Part shown: in pieces, positions 53,851 to 64,000 of the stretch | How positions within the stretch are numbered: the stretch's first letter is position 1 | Layout: every line of letters begins with the position of its first letter | Assembly (NCBI GenBank): GCA_030374765.1 | Contig: JARGXX010000120.1 | Location: forward strand, 1 to 64,000 | From: Agarophyton chilense | Lineage: Eukaryota; Rhodophyta; Florideophyceae; Gracilariales; Gracilariaceae | Length of the DNA: 64,000 bases | Reading direction: 5' to 3' | Position numbers and translations under genes: made by a program | Notes under the pieces: generated by a model | What the model saw: the letters and a program-made list of their open reading frames with translations, nothing else | What the model was told of the DNA's origin: nothing | Database searches by the model: none

Positions 53851-54519
53851 GTATAGTGAGATAAAATGATGACGTAATCCTGCCTTGTGTTGGACCTGGA
53901 TGGTTGCCGGCATGAGCGGTGTACTAAAGCTGTTTAATTAAAAATTAGCTTATTTTTCCGCTAATGTAGTATTGGTTAGATAAGATTAAGTAGATAGGGA
54001 GGCGCACCTCAAGTGCTTATCTTCGTGTCCACATGGAAAACAGGGCCACCATAAGTCGGTTAATCGGTGAGATATATATCTTCACCAAGCATGGCCACCC
54101 GGGTCACTATTTTAGCATCTAATAGACTATTTTTACCTCTTTTGGTTTCCAAAGTCGACGACAAAAGTAAGTCTTGTGTCTTAACCCTTTTGTGGACCCG
54201 CATGTGCTGTACATTATCGTCTACAAACGTGATTTCAGGTTTCTTGGCGTTGTTGTTAAACCCTCCAGTGGCTGGTGCTTACACACCTTATAGATATCCT
54301 CAATCTTCTCGTTCTTGTGTGAGACCGTTGTGCGCTCATAAAAACCGTCAGGTCTTAAGCCTTCTTGTTACCGTTTCGGTGTATACTACATTTTGGTACC
54401 TTGACGTAAAAGTTGTTTTTTTCACTCCTGGAACCAAATGAGAGGATTGGGAGTTGAATCCGTACCGTTTGGTGAAGACTTAACTATAATAGCAACTCCT
54501 GACTCATCAGTTAATCTTT
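53851..54519. other. Probable 5' LTR/leader region of gypsy element 2
   Basis: No gene. The stretch before the Gag start has a weak resemblance to the end of the gypsy 1 LTR (TTACCGTTTCGGTGTATACTAC near 54370). Exact LTR borders could not be fixed and no target duplication was found. Confidence 0.3.
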
Positions 54520-57500
54520 ATGGATAAATCATCGAAAACCGCGCCGAGACGCGTCTCTAAGGTGCCTAATAGACCAGATGGTGCTCTCCCTCCACGGATG
54601 GGACTTGAACAAAAAATCTCGGACACCTCGGAGAAAACTCTTCGGAAGCCGAGAACCACTCAGGTCGATACGGAAGGACAAGAGACAGAAGATCCCTCGA
54701 TAGAAGCCCAAAATACAAATGTTGTTAGAAAACGGCACGAACTGCCTAGTTTCTGTCTTGATATAGATTATATTACCCGTATGGTGGTGAATCGGGCCTA
54801 TCAGGAAGTGATGGAACGTGTGCCGGTATTTATCATCATTTACCTCGAGAACGATGTAAGTGAACAAATAGACTAGTTGGTTATGCTATCTCTACCAGCT
54901 TATGGGGTGTGGCAATTCGAAGTAGGGCCGAAAGCAAACACCATCAAGGCAGAGGCCCAAGCTCTTTTTCAGAAACCTCATGGTATTTTCGATGATCTCC
55001 AAACCAACGTTCCAACTTCCCAATCTAGTGGGAAGCCACACGACCGATTTTGGAGAGGGGCAAAACTTCCGGCGATTGAGGGCCCACGGTAATATTATCT
55101 ACCGAAACCTGTTGGTAGTGTTGCGCAGGGAACTTTTTGCGGAGACCCTGTGGGTCAAGAGGGGTCTTCCAGCTCGGAAAATGAGCGACAGTGACGACCA
55201 TTTGGTAATAGAAAGAAGAAAACAAAAAGTGAGAAGAGAGAGAGACACCGGTGGGACCCTAAATCTTCGAACTTGGAAACCGAATCTGGTGAGTAAACGG
55301 ATGACAACCGAAAAGTTTCACGGAAACGCAGGAAGGATTCCCGTCTTCAAAAGAGAAAAAATCACTGCAAGGGCAAGACCAAACAGTATAACTCTTCGGA
55401 GTCAGATTCCGATAAAGATCTCGACCTGCAGGTGATCTTTCCATTGAACGACCCTTTTACAAAGGCGGACGACTATCAAACCAACAGGTTGGAGAACAAG
55501 AACCCTGAGTATGCCAAATAACGGGCTCAGAATATAACTGAGCATCACCCAATGCTTAGTTTCCAGATGGGGGATACCCGTTTTTCGGGAGATGACCCCA
55601 TCGCTATCATCGACTTCCATCAGAGATTTAAGATAGCTTGTGACCTACATGGGTTTTCAGAAGGTGCGGCGATGTGATTATTTCAGTTTTACCTAAAAAA
55701 TCAGGCCGCCGACATGTTACACAGCCCCTTACAGGACAATACAATGGCGTGAAGGACAACACCATTCATGGGGGTTTCTTCGCAGGACTTAGGAGTTTCG
55801 CTCGCTTGAGGAATAGCTTGGGCTATGACAAGCTATACCGCTATTGCGTGCTGACGGCCGGTTAGGACCGGAAGTGCACACGGGTGGAACACGTGGACTG
55901 CACGGATGCCAACGCTCGAGTACGAGGCGTGCCACACGTGGCCCGGATTCTACCCAATGGTTAGTATTATTTAGTAATTTTTAGTATTTATTTTGCTACG
56001 CTATCGCTATTTAGTGTCTTTTTTTCGGGGGCGCGCCCACTGTCAGGGGCCGCGCGCCACACTACTTAGAAGGTTGAGCACTGCTTCCCAGTAAAGACCC
56101 TCTTGGGAGATCCCAAGGAGGGAGTCTTGGCTCTGAACTCTTCGCCTTCGGCGCGTCTTAACCGCATACTGCGTGAGCGCACGTCGCACGTTAGTTCATC
56201 CACCCCTCTGTCAACTAGAGTGCTACCACCACCGTGGGTTCATATTTAATCGCCGACACTTGTCGTAGTCTCACCCCTGTATAGGGTTTCGCCCCCGTTT
56301 TTCTCTCGTTCTCCTTTTAAGCTTTCGTGAGTGGCCGCACCACTCACCCCGCTCGTCCACCTCATACGAGTGTTTCCTCGCTCCTTTTCCGACAATCTCC
56401 GTGGTACCGCTCCGCATAGGATTGGTCACACCCCGGACTGTGCCGTGCTCACCTAAACACGCTAGGTATATCCCGCCAGATTGGCCTCGGTCTTACACCC
56501 GACTCCGTCGTGCCTTTCCAGAGTGGCTCTGTTTCTGTGCTCCGCTGGGACGCGTCTCCTCAGCCTGAGGCGTGTCTCTCAAGAGAGGAAGATCCCGAAC
56601 ATCTTCGTGGTGTCTCCGCTCCAAGCGTTGTCCTACATGGCGGTGGATGATGAACAGAAGGAAATGATGACTACATACTCTCAGGTTTTGAACTTCCTCC
56701 TAAAAGCCTATGCAACCGATGAGATGATTCAGGGAGCCTATTATGAGGTGCTCACACACCGCCAACCAGCAGTACAAACCGAATTTGATTACTAACGCTC
56801 GTTCTGGGCGACTACGTCCCCATGCGGTAGCGTTTTTACTACCAAAAGGTTGAAGTCAATGTATGCTGATAACAATGCCAATCTAATAAGGTCTCAGGTA
56901 ATGAGTAACCTTGGTAAAAACCGTAATGGGGATTACAATTCACTGGTGCGTTATGCGCAGGGCCTAAGAGATACGCTACGAATGGAAAAAAGAGAGCGGC
57001 CCCCAAACCGAAAGGGAGAAAGGATAAACCGAAGCGTTCAGTCTTCTGCATTGAAGGAGCGTCCACGACTGATGACGGATCAGCTGAGCACACACCTCGT
57101 GGGCAAGCCATCCATCTGTTCGATACATGTCAGGTCGGCGAAAATTCGTTTCCCAGTTCCAACTGGGCGAGTTAGCTATCTGGTGGGACACCGTCTGAAC
57201 CACTTTCGACTCCTCTAACGATTGCATCCGCTACATCCCACTTGATTTTTGCTGTACCGTATGGTAACCAAGTTGGTGCCCAGCTCTTATACCGAACGGC
57301 AATGCCAATCCCTACTAAGGTCCAACCAAAACCAACCAATTGCCTTTAAGAGACCCCGTAAGAGGCAACCTCTTTTGCTGGTTTTGTTTATCTCTCCACC
57401 ATTTGGGTACGCAGTGTAGCAGCGTGGCTCTTCAGATACAAGCCATGCTCCTACAGGTGCGGCAGCAGGACCAACGGGAAGTCTTTGGTATCCAGCCCGC

Positions 57501-59832
57501 AGCGGATTGCCCTGAAAGGAACGCGATTGCGCCTCCTATGGCACCTCAACAGGTCAATCTGGTCACAGACGGAACTCAAGAAAATGAGTCCGTCCACGAG
57601 GCTGAAGATGACAACCGGTTGGAGTGAAGGCCACTCCCAACCGGGCCCACGCCAAAGGCCTTCCGATACCATCTGTTTCAAGTATGGATGAATTCCCATT
57701 GATCGTTGGAGGAGAAGAGGTTACGGATGATCCAGTCACTGTATGCTTCTTCAAACACAGTATTTACAAGGTAAAAATAATCTTTTGGTTTACTATTAAC
57801 CATTTGGTTCCATGTGTTACCATCCTGAATATAGGAGCGGGAACCATTATGGTTAATGCAAGACTAATACCGCCAAGGTTTTTGGACAGAACACAGCCCT
57901 GAACATTGCAGAATTCACTCGTGGACGCTAACAATAAACATCTTTCAGTCCGTGGTTAACTTACCGTCATGGTCATGGTTAGAAAACTGAAGTTAAGGAT
58001 CTTCTTTATCGTGATCAACCAACTGGCCATAGACTTCATTCTAGGGACATCATTTCCCGACCGCCACATCCAGAGTATATTACCCAGATCCCAGACGGTT
58101 CTTTTCTACAACGGCCTCCGAATCGCCATTATTGGTAAGGGCCGAGGACCCCATAAACAGAACACCAGACGGGCGATTTCAAACCAACCAGCAGATACAA
58201 TATCCAATAAGGTCCAGCTAGCCTACAGGGTATCCATTCCACCTTTCCAACGAATGGTAGTACAAGTGACCTACTTGAGACCAGGTATGGTATCCATTCA
58301 GAACCATGCCAAATTGGTGAACAAATACACGACCTTGATGGAATATGTAATTGTCGAAAATATAATGAACAAACCGTTCAAGGTATACTCTAGCAACTTC
58401 AGCAACCACATGGTAAAGCTCCCCATAAATACCATTATCGGCTTAGCGCTCCTGGCGCCATGTCACATATTCACAATGAAACCACCATGGTTTTACGTGG
58501 ACGTGAACGGTAAGAAAGGGGGAGGCGAAGGCGAATGAAAACCAAAAGGTAAAGGAAAACGCCGAAAACGGAGAGAAGCCCGACACCAACATGAAGTGGA
58601 GAGGGTGAAGGATTGGAGAGAAGAAGTAAATATCGGCTTTAAAGGTCAAAGAAACCGAAAAAAGATACTCTACCTACTGGAATCGTTCGCAACCATGTGG
58701 TCGGGACGGCTGGGTGCAATAAAAGCAATGCAGCACGACAAAGACTTGGCGCTAGGCGCCAACCCTATTCATCAGCAACCGTATCGGCCCGGTCCAAACA
58801 CTTCATGAGGTAGAAGTAAAGAAGGTGCAGAGAATGCTTCTTGAAGGTGTGACTGAACTCGAAAATGCGAAAAGCGAAACCTCGTGGTGCTTTTGCAAAA
58901 ACAAGGAGAAACCCGAATGCAGTTCTGTATCGACTATCGGAAGTTGAATTAAGTTTCGGTAGGAAACTCGTATCGGATACCAAGAACGGATTAATGCATC
59001 GATTCGCTAGGAGACGCAAATATATTCACCACATTGGATGCCAACTGTGGGTATCGGCCAATAGAGATACCCAAGGTGGAGAGAGATAAGACCGCGTTCA
59101 AATGTTGCGCTGGTCTCTACCGATTCCGGAGGATGCCTTTTGGTTTACGTAATGCGACTGCAACCTTCCAACGGGCTCTTGACATTATATTGTCGAAAGA
59201 AAGGTGGACAACAGCATTGTTTGATATAGATAATGGAGTGATCCACTCCAAAACCATGGAGGAGCACCACGAGAACGTTCGTCCCGTCCTAGATCTTCTG
59301 AAAAAAACTGGAGTAACTCTGAAGTTAAGAAAGTTAATGTTCTTCAACCAGAACGGGGACTATCTAGGGCATACAATAAGCCCAGGAAAATCTCAAATAA
59401 CCAAACGAAACTTCAGAGCGGTACAAGAATCAGGAGTCCCGAGAACCCAAACGGACAAACGCTGCTTTACAGGTTTGGGAAACGTCTATTACAGATTTAT
59501 CAAAGGCTTTGCAAAAATAGCAGCCCCTTTAAACCAACGTCTCCAAAAACAACAACCAGAAAGGGTTTTGTATTTAAAATACGACGAAATGGACGCTTTC
59601 CATCTCTTAAAAGCAGCGTTGCTTTTACGTTTAATATGTGCATTACCAAAGACTGAAAAGCCCTACAAACTGGATACTGATGCCCCGGACGCCAAGCTTT
59701 ATTATTGTCTAATGCGGGAGCAGTACGATGAATCAAAGACACCAATTGGTTATTGGAGCCGAGCGCTCACACCGACGGAACAAAAATACTCCGTCCCGGA
59801 AGAAGAATGCCTTGCTGTGGTATGGAGCATCG
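54520..59832 (+). pseudogene. Gypsy element 2 gag-pol, degraded and nested
   Basis: A diverged relative of gypsy element 1, recognisable by shared segments: Gag (ITRMVVNRAYQE), SFQMGDT...DPIAIIDF, FKIACD, CCHC knuckle CWFCLSLHHLGTQC (near 57370), protease region, RT (FGLRNATATFQRALDIIL) and RNase H up to VVWSIV. Lesions are many: Trp to TGA at 55674, several other stops, frameshifts, protease DTGA to NIGA (near 57832) and the RT YIDD box to DIDN (59223-59234). An 888-bp solo LTR interrupts Gag. The element ends abruptly at the Tc1 transposon; integrase and 3' LTR are missing. Confidence 0.85.
55750..56637. mobile_element. Solo LTR inserted in gypsy element 2
   Basis: 888 bp starting TGAAGGACAAC and ending GTTGTCCTACA, i.e. 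TG...CA with near-perfect inverted ends, flanked by the 5-bp duplication TGGCG (55745-55749, 56638-56642). Gag homology resumes on the far side. No coding capacity. It is not similar to the LTRs of the other elements here, so it marks a third LTR family. Confidence 0.85.
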
Positions 59833-59834
59833 TA

Positions 59835-61134
59835 CAGTGCGTTTCAAAAACATATCCCTTTACAAAAACTGCGCCAAAAAGGCATTTCACGTACTGTAGA
59901 GCACATTTCACAACAAATAAAAACCACTAAGTCAATAACACTGTTTCAAAAGTATATCCTTTATACAATCATTCGCTGAATTATGGCTCGTGGCGCACCT
60001 CTGACACGCTCTGAACAGCTCGAAATCATGGAATTAGTAGGTCAGGGTATGATTCCAGCAGATATAGCCCGAAAACTCAAGCGCAGCCCAAAAACAATCA
60101 GCAACTTCATCAAAAACCCCGCTACATACGGAACAAAGCGTTCAACCGGCCGTCCTACGGCACTATCCCCGGCCGATAAGCGCGGAATTAAGCGAGAACT
60201 ATGTCGCAACACTTCATCTTGCGGGAAAATTGTCAAAAACCTAAATTTGCCTCTATCAAGATCTACAATATGGCGTGAAGTCAACCGTCAAAATTTGTTC
60301 AAGTACACAAAAATGAGGAAAACTTTTTTTTTAAAAGATAATCACAAGAAAAGTCGAGTTGAATGGTGTGCTCAAAAGGCTTATTGGAAAACTGAATGGA
60401 ATAATGTTATCTTTTCCGACGAAAAAAAGTTTAACCTTGATGGTCCAGATTGCTATAAATTTTATTGGCATGATCTACGAAAAGAAAAGAAGGAATTTGT
60501 GACTAGGCATTCAGGAGGCGCATCAGTAATGGTTTGGGCTGGAATCTCCACTAAAGGAGCAACTGATATGGCTTTTGTTGAAACTACAATGAACTCTGAG
60601 AAGTATGCTGAGGTTCTAGAAAACTATCTTTTACCTTTTTCATACTGTATGCATGGAGAAGAATTCATTTTTCAGCAAGATAATGCACCTGTGCATATGT
60701 CTAATTTTATGAAACAGTGGTTCAATAGTCTAAATATGTCGGTTATGGAATGGCCTGCGCGCTCTCCTGACCTCAACCCTATCGAAAACATTTGGGGAAT
60801 GTTGGCCCGAATGGTTTATGGGCAAGGAAGGCAATTTGATACAGTTTTTGATCTGAAAAATTGTATCAAAGATTGTTGGGAAAAGATTGACTGTAATGCC
60901 ATCAATCCTTTTATAGAATCAATGCCAAAGCGTTGTATAAGTGTTATACAGGCTAAAGGAGCAAAAATAAACTACTGAACTCGCGTTAGAATAAAAAGGA
61001 TGCAATAAAGGTTATGATTTTGAAACAGTTTTTTTACTTGAAAATTTTTTCACACTGATTTTGTTAGTTTTACTGTAGCCAAAACGTCGATTTTTGGAAA
61101 ATTTGCGCGAGGGATATGATTTTGAAACAGACTT
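59835..61134 (+). mobile_element. Tc1-type DNA transposon, apparently intact
   Basis: A 1,300-bp element between TA dinucleotides. Outer 25-bp inverted repeats (59835-59859 and 61110-61134) match at 21 positions and contain GTTTCAAAA. Each end also has an inner direct copy about 105 bp inward (59939-59961 and about 61010-61030), an IR/DR layout as in some Tc1 elements. One intact transposase ORF lies inside. Confidence 0.92.
59983..60978 (+). CDS. Tc1-family transposase (DD34E)
   Basis: 331 codons, no lesion. The N-terminal half has two helix-turn-helix regions (start to about residue 110) including the GRPTALSPADKRGIKREL linker, which bind the inverted repeats. The catalytic domain has D146 (FSDEKKF), D233 (QQDNAPVH) and E268 (PIENIW), with 34 residues between the last two. 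ARSPDLNPIENIWG is the hallmark of the family. The enzyme cuts and pastes the element into TA sites. Length matches the usual 330-350 residues. Base use is more AT-rich than the surrounding gypsy sequence. Confidence 0.95.
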   Translation: MARGAPLTRSEQLEIMELVGQGMIPADIARKLKRSPKTISNFIKNPATYGTKRSTGRPTALSPADKRGIKRELCRNTSSCGKIVKNLNLPLSRSTIWREVNRQNLFKYTKMRKTFFLKDNHKKSRVEWCAQKAYWKTEWNNVIFSDEKKFNLDGPDCYKFYWHDLRKEKKEFVTRHSGGASVMVWAGISTKGATDMAFVETTMNSEKYAEVLENYLLPFSYCMHGEEFIFQQDNAPVHMSNFMKQWFNSLNMSVMEWPARSPDLNPIENIWGMLARMVYGQGRQFDTVFDLKNCIKDCWEKIDCNAINPFIESMPKRCISVIQAKGAKINY

Positions 61135-61136
61135 TA

Positions 61137-62140
61137 TATGTTCTCGGAAAGCTAGTATTAGCAGCTAGTTTAGTATGCGGGAAGATATCCGGCGAAAAAT
61201 CTGCGAAAAATGACGGATCGCGGATGCAGAGGTAATTTCTGTTAATTTTTTAGAGTGCCAGCTAGTTTTGGCTTTCGATTCTATATCAAAATCCTGCACA
61301 TTATGAATGGGAAACGAATACAAGAGCCCCTGCTAGTTTACCGCCTATGTTTGGATGCCAAACGCTAGATGTGAATGACAAAAGCCTGGCTAAAACACCC
61401 TCACACGAACCCATATCACAATGATACCTCTCAGAACCACCATCCACAATACGACCTGGTATCTCCCACCTTCCCCTTTCACCCCTCATCCTCCTCTCCA
61501 CTCCCCGCAACCCCCGCTACAAACCCTCCTTCCTCCTTCTCCTCTTCCCCATCGATCCCCCTACTCCCAGCTCCAGCAACCGTTCCACCTACTTTTCGTT
61601 AATGTAATGCATGGATACAGTTCGGCTCCGCATTTGCTCAAAAACGCCGTCAAACAATCATGAGGGGATGGGTGCCGTCGTTCGCGGGTTGGCATGGTGA
61701 GCTTCATTTCGAGAATTTCCGTCGGAGGTAGATCACGAATGACGAGGATACTTTATTTTGGACAACGCAAAGAAACATGTAGAGTAAGTAAACCAAATTA
61801 CGGAGCGGTTTATGCCTGAGGAGAAACTAAATTAAACGAAAGATTTGCTTCGAAAGCAGACCAGCTCTACGCCGGAGGAGATCAGAGGGGAAATCATCAT
61901 TACGCAGGGCGTGTTGGGTGGTGAATGGATTACCAACGCAACATAGCTATGATCCCTATGCACAGCATGGGCGAAAGTTATAACGCACCATCGGGTAGGA
62001 TTGGTAAGAAATAGTTCTAGAATAATCTCCTCTACTCGAAAGCTCAGTGGAAGCCTGATACGACTCGGCGGGGCAAATTGTAATAAGCGAGCAAGAGTAC
62101 GGATCAAAGTGATGTTTTTGGTTAAAGACAACTTCTTTTA
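61137..62140. other. No gene recognised; C-rich tract
   Basis: Unrelated to gypsy element 2 despite following its truncated end. Bases 61440-61600 are C/T-rich and encode only Pro/Ser low-complexity frames. Confidence 0.4.
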
Positions 62141-63575
62141 TCACTGACGTCTCGATCGGACGCTCCTTCCTCTGTTTACATCTTTCTCAGCAGAAGATGT
62201 GTGGGCGGTATGCGCCGTGGAAAAGTCACTGTTTAATTTTTCTAGATGAAGCAACCTTCTCCAAAGGTCCGCGAAACAAGCTCCTCTTCTGGAGATTCTC
62301 TCTTGATTCGCTGTCATGCTTCCACGAGCAGCAGCAAAAGCACTTGCGCGCACATCTTCGAGCATGGTCTTATGATTCCTCGCCCTCAGTCTGTCTTCTT
62401 TGCGAGCTTCCTCGGCGATGCGCTGTTCTCGTTTAACCGCTTCGGCAATGCCCCGCAAATGGGCTTCTCCCTTCTTCGATATTTCCTTCTGAAGCCCGTC
62501 GGCTCGCTTCATAACATCTTCAAGCTTCGCGGTCATTAACCGACTCGTCTCAAGCTTCGCATTTAGTCTCGCAATCTGACTCTCCTGAGCTCTTTCGACA
62601 ACCTTTGACGTACGCAGTTTTTCTTCCAGAGATTTCCGGGACCGTTCCAGGTTTTCCATATGTTCGGAAAAGTTCTTGAGTTCTTGATTCATGACAGATA
62701 GCTCCTCCTCTCTCAATCGCAAACTTTTCTCCTAGTGCTCGATCACTCTTTCCATCTCCTCGAGAACTTTTGTTTTGTCCTGGGGGTTCTTTTCTTCTCT
62801 GAAGCAAGTACATGAACCTCTTCCAGCAAGAGGTGCATTTCGTACCGAAGGCTACCGCATTCTGCGTTTGAGTAATTTTGTTTGAGCGTCACTGAGCTGC
62901 TTCCTTGTGATATCCAGTTGATGTACAAGATTTCCAACGGAAATTGAGGATTGCCTCTCAGTGCGCATGAGATCCAACGTGATCTGTGAGTACAGCAGAT
63001 CATTGTGAGTTTGAAGAACGAGTGTTCGGGTCGTGTCATACCTTAAATCGCTCACAGACATTCCACTTCAGATTGGTGTCGCACATGCGTGGGTTGCTGT
63101 TTGGCTTTGGAATGGTAGTTTTCACCGTCTCATCTGCCAGTTCAGAGTCACCATCATCATCATCAGTCGCACTAAGCGACGGAGTACCTTCTGCTTAGAT
63201 AGAGGCCGTGCTTATCTTTCATTGCGCGTGGGGCACCTGTGCTTGACGCATGCGATTCAGAGATATCTCTTCTACGTTTGTGTGGTTTGAGGCGTAGTCA
63301 AACTCATCTCCAGTATGGCCCTTTTGAATCCTTTCCTTGTAGTCCATCACGACAAATTCCGGTAGGAGGCTTATTCTACTTTCGGCATCGCTGCCGATGT
63401 AGCTAGCGTTTGTGTCTACACTCTGTTGACTGAGTCGTGAGAGGACCCCGAGTTGTTCAGAAGCCGAGAGGGATGGCTGTCCGTGGATCTCTGCCTCGCT
63501 GCTGCTCCCCAAGGAAGGGCCTTCCGTGCCTTCTATGGCATTAATATCATGCCAAGCATCCATGAGCCCATTCAC
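62141..63575 (-). pseudogene. Coiled-coil protein gene with frameshifts
   Basis: Minus strand, in three or four frames: 63575-63219 (acidic Ser-rich N-terminus, ATG 63575), a middle with an Asp run near 63155 and a helical segment (LVHQLDITRKQLSDAQTKL), then a Glu/Lys-rich coil continuing to 62141 (193 codons, ending in a basic Arg-rich tail). The coil properties run on across the frame changes, which favours a frameshifted gene. One frame change near 63042 has GT...AG sequences nearby (about 58 nt), so a short intron is an alternative there. Family unknown. Confidence 0.45.
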
Positions 63576-63654
63576 TCATTTGACAATATCAGTCCATTTC
63601 ATGCGAGCAGTCACAATCTGAATCGCACGACTCAATAGAAGACTAGGATGCTGA

Positions 63655-63763
63655 GCTTGGCCTGTACGACATTTACGTCAAGCTGAAGGAAGGTGAGGTT
63701 GGGGAGGACCGGTTCCAGCAAACTCTCAAAGAGCTTTTCACGAAGCCGCCGAACCCGACATAG
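63655..63763 (+). pseudogene. Short C-terminal gene fragment
   Basis: A 36-codon open segment after a stop codon reads LGLYDIYVKLKEGEVGEDR and ends KELFTKPPNPT before TAG. It looks protein-like but is too short to assign. Confidence 0.2.
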
Positions 63764-64000
63764 CCCAAATGATGCTTGTGATCGTCATCGAGTTGGTCGA
63801 CATCACCACCCTCGATAAAGTAATCGTCGTAGTCGTAATCGTCAGCGACAGCACGCGTGCGGGCGTGCGGCTGTGCGGCCGGCTACGACGGCTGGTCGTC
63901 TTCGTCCTCGCTGACAGATGGCGCGGCAGAGGTCTGCTAGCACAGCCGCAGAGCCTCATGGATGTCACTGGTTGCCGTCCAGGGGATTCGGACGAATTCG
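63764..64000. other. Right window edge, no gene recognised
   Basis: Short frames on both strands; nothing supportable. Confidence 0.3.

Noticed and set aside
61375..61663. Pro/Ser-rich ORFs
   Set aside because: Explained by a C/T-rich tract; two frames are open at once.

Overview
The window reads as nuclear DNA of a red alga, most likely a florideophyte such as Chondrus crispus. Reasons: long intronless genes, roughly balanced base composition, eukaryotic TATA boxes and AATAAA signals, many LTR retrotransposons, and a secreted heparinase-II/III-fold protein of the kind red algae use on sulfated galactans. The species is an inference. I saw no rRNA, tRNA, CRISPR array or bacterial operon.

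Region 1 (1-23,684) is a tandem array of four near-identical 4,779-bp units; the first is cut by the window edge. Each unit carries one intronless 975-codon gene for a secreted heparinase-II/III-like protein with a Ser/Pro linker and an Arg/Trp tail, plus its own TATA box and polyadenylation signal. The best functional guess is a carrageenan-modifying enzyme such as D-galactose-2,6-sulfurylase. A 4,906-bp Ty1/copia element (9204-14109, minus strand) sits in unit 2 just before the unit 2/3 junction, with a perfect 5-bp target duplication; the empty site is preserved at the other junctions.

Region 2 (23.7-30.9 kb) holds decaying host genes: an uncharacterised coiled-coil ORF cut by the array edge, a BET-type bromodomain gene with four in-frame stops, a glucose-6-phosphate isomerase remnant, and a split remnant resembling mitochondrial trans-2-enoyl-CoA reductase.

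Region 3 (30,936-42,131) is a complete 11,196-bp Ty3/gypsy element with 609-bp LTRs. Its gag-pol frame runs 6.5 kb with 13 internal stops and no net frameshift, ends in a chromodomain, and is followed by a convergent antisense accessory ORF of about 670 codons. It interrupts a minus-strand ORF that reads through the reconstructed empty site.

Region 4 (43.1-49.2 kb) has a PIF/Harbinger transposase remnant and a second copy of the same copia family (44271-49177). Both copia copies use what looks like a half-molecule of initiator tRNA-Met as primer, and the primer site overlaps the Gag-Pol start codon.

Region 5 (49.2-64 kb) contains one plausible intact host gene (a multi-pass membrane protein, minus strand), remnants of a different copia lineage, and a degraded second gypsy element. 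That gypsy element contains an 888-bp solo LTR and is abutted by an apparently intact Tc1-type transposon. A frameshifted coiled-coil gene lies near the right end.
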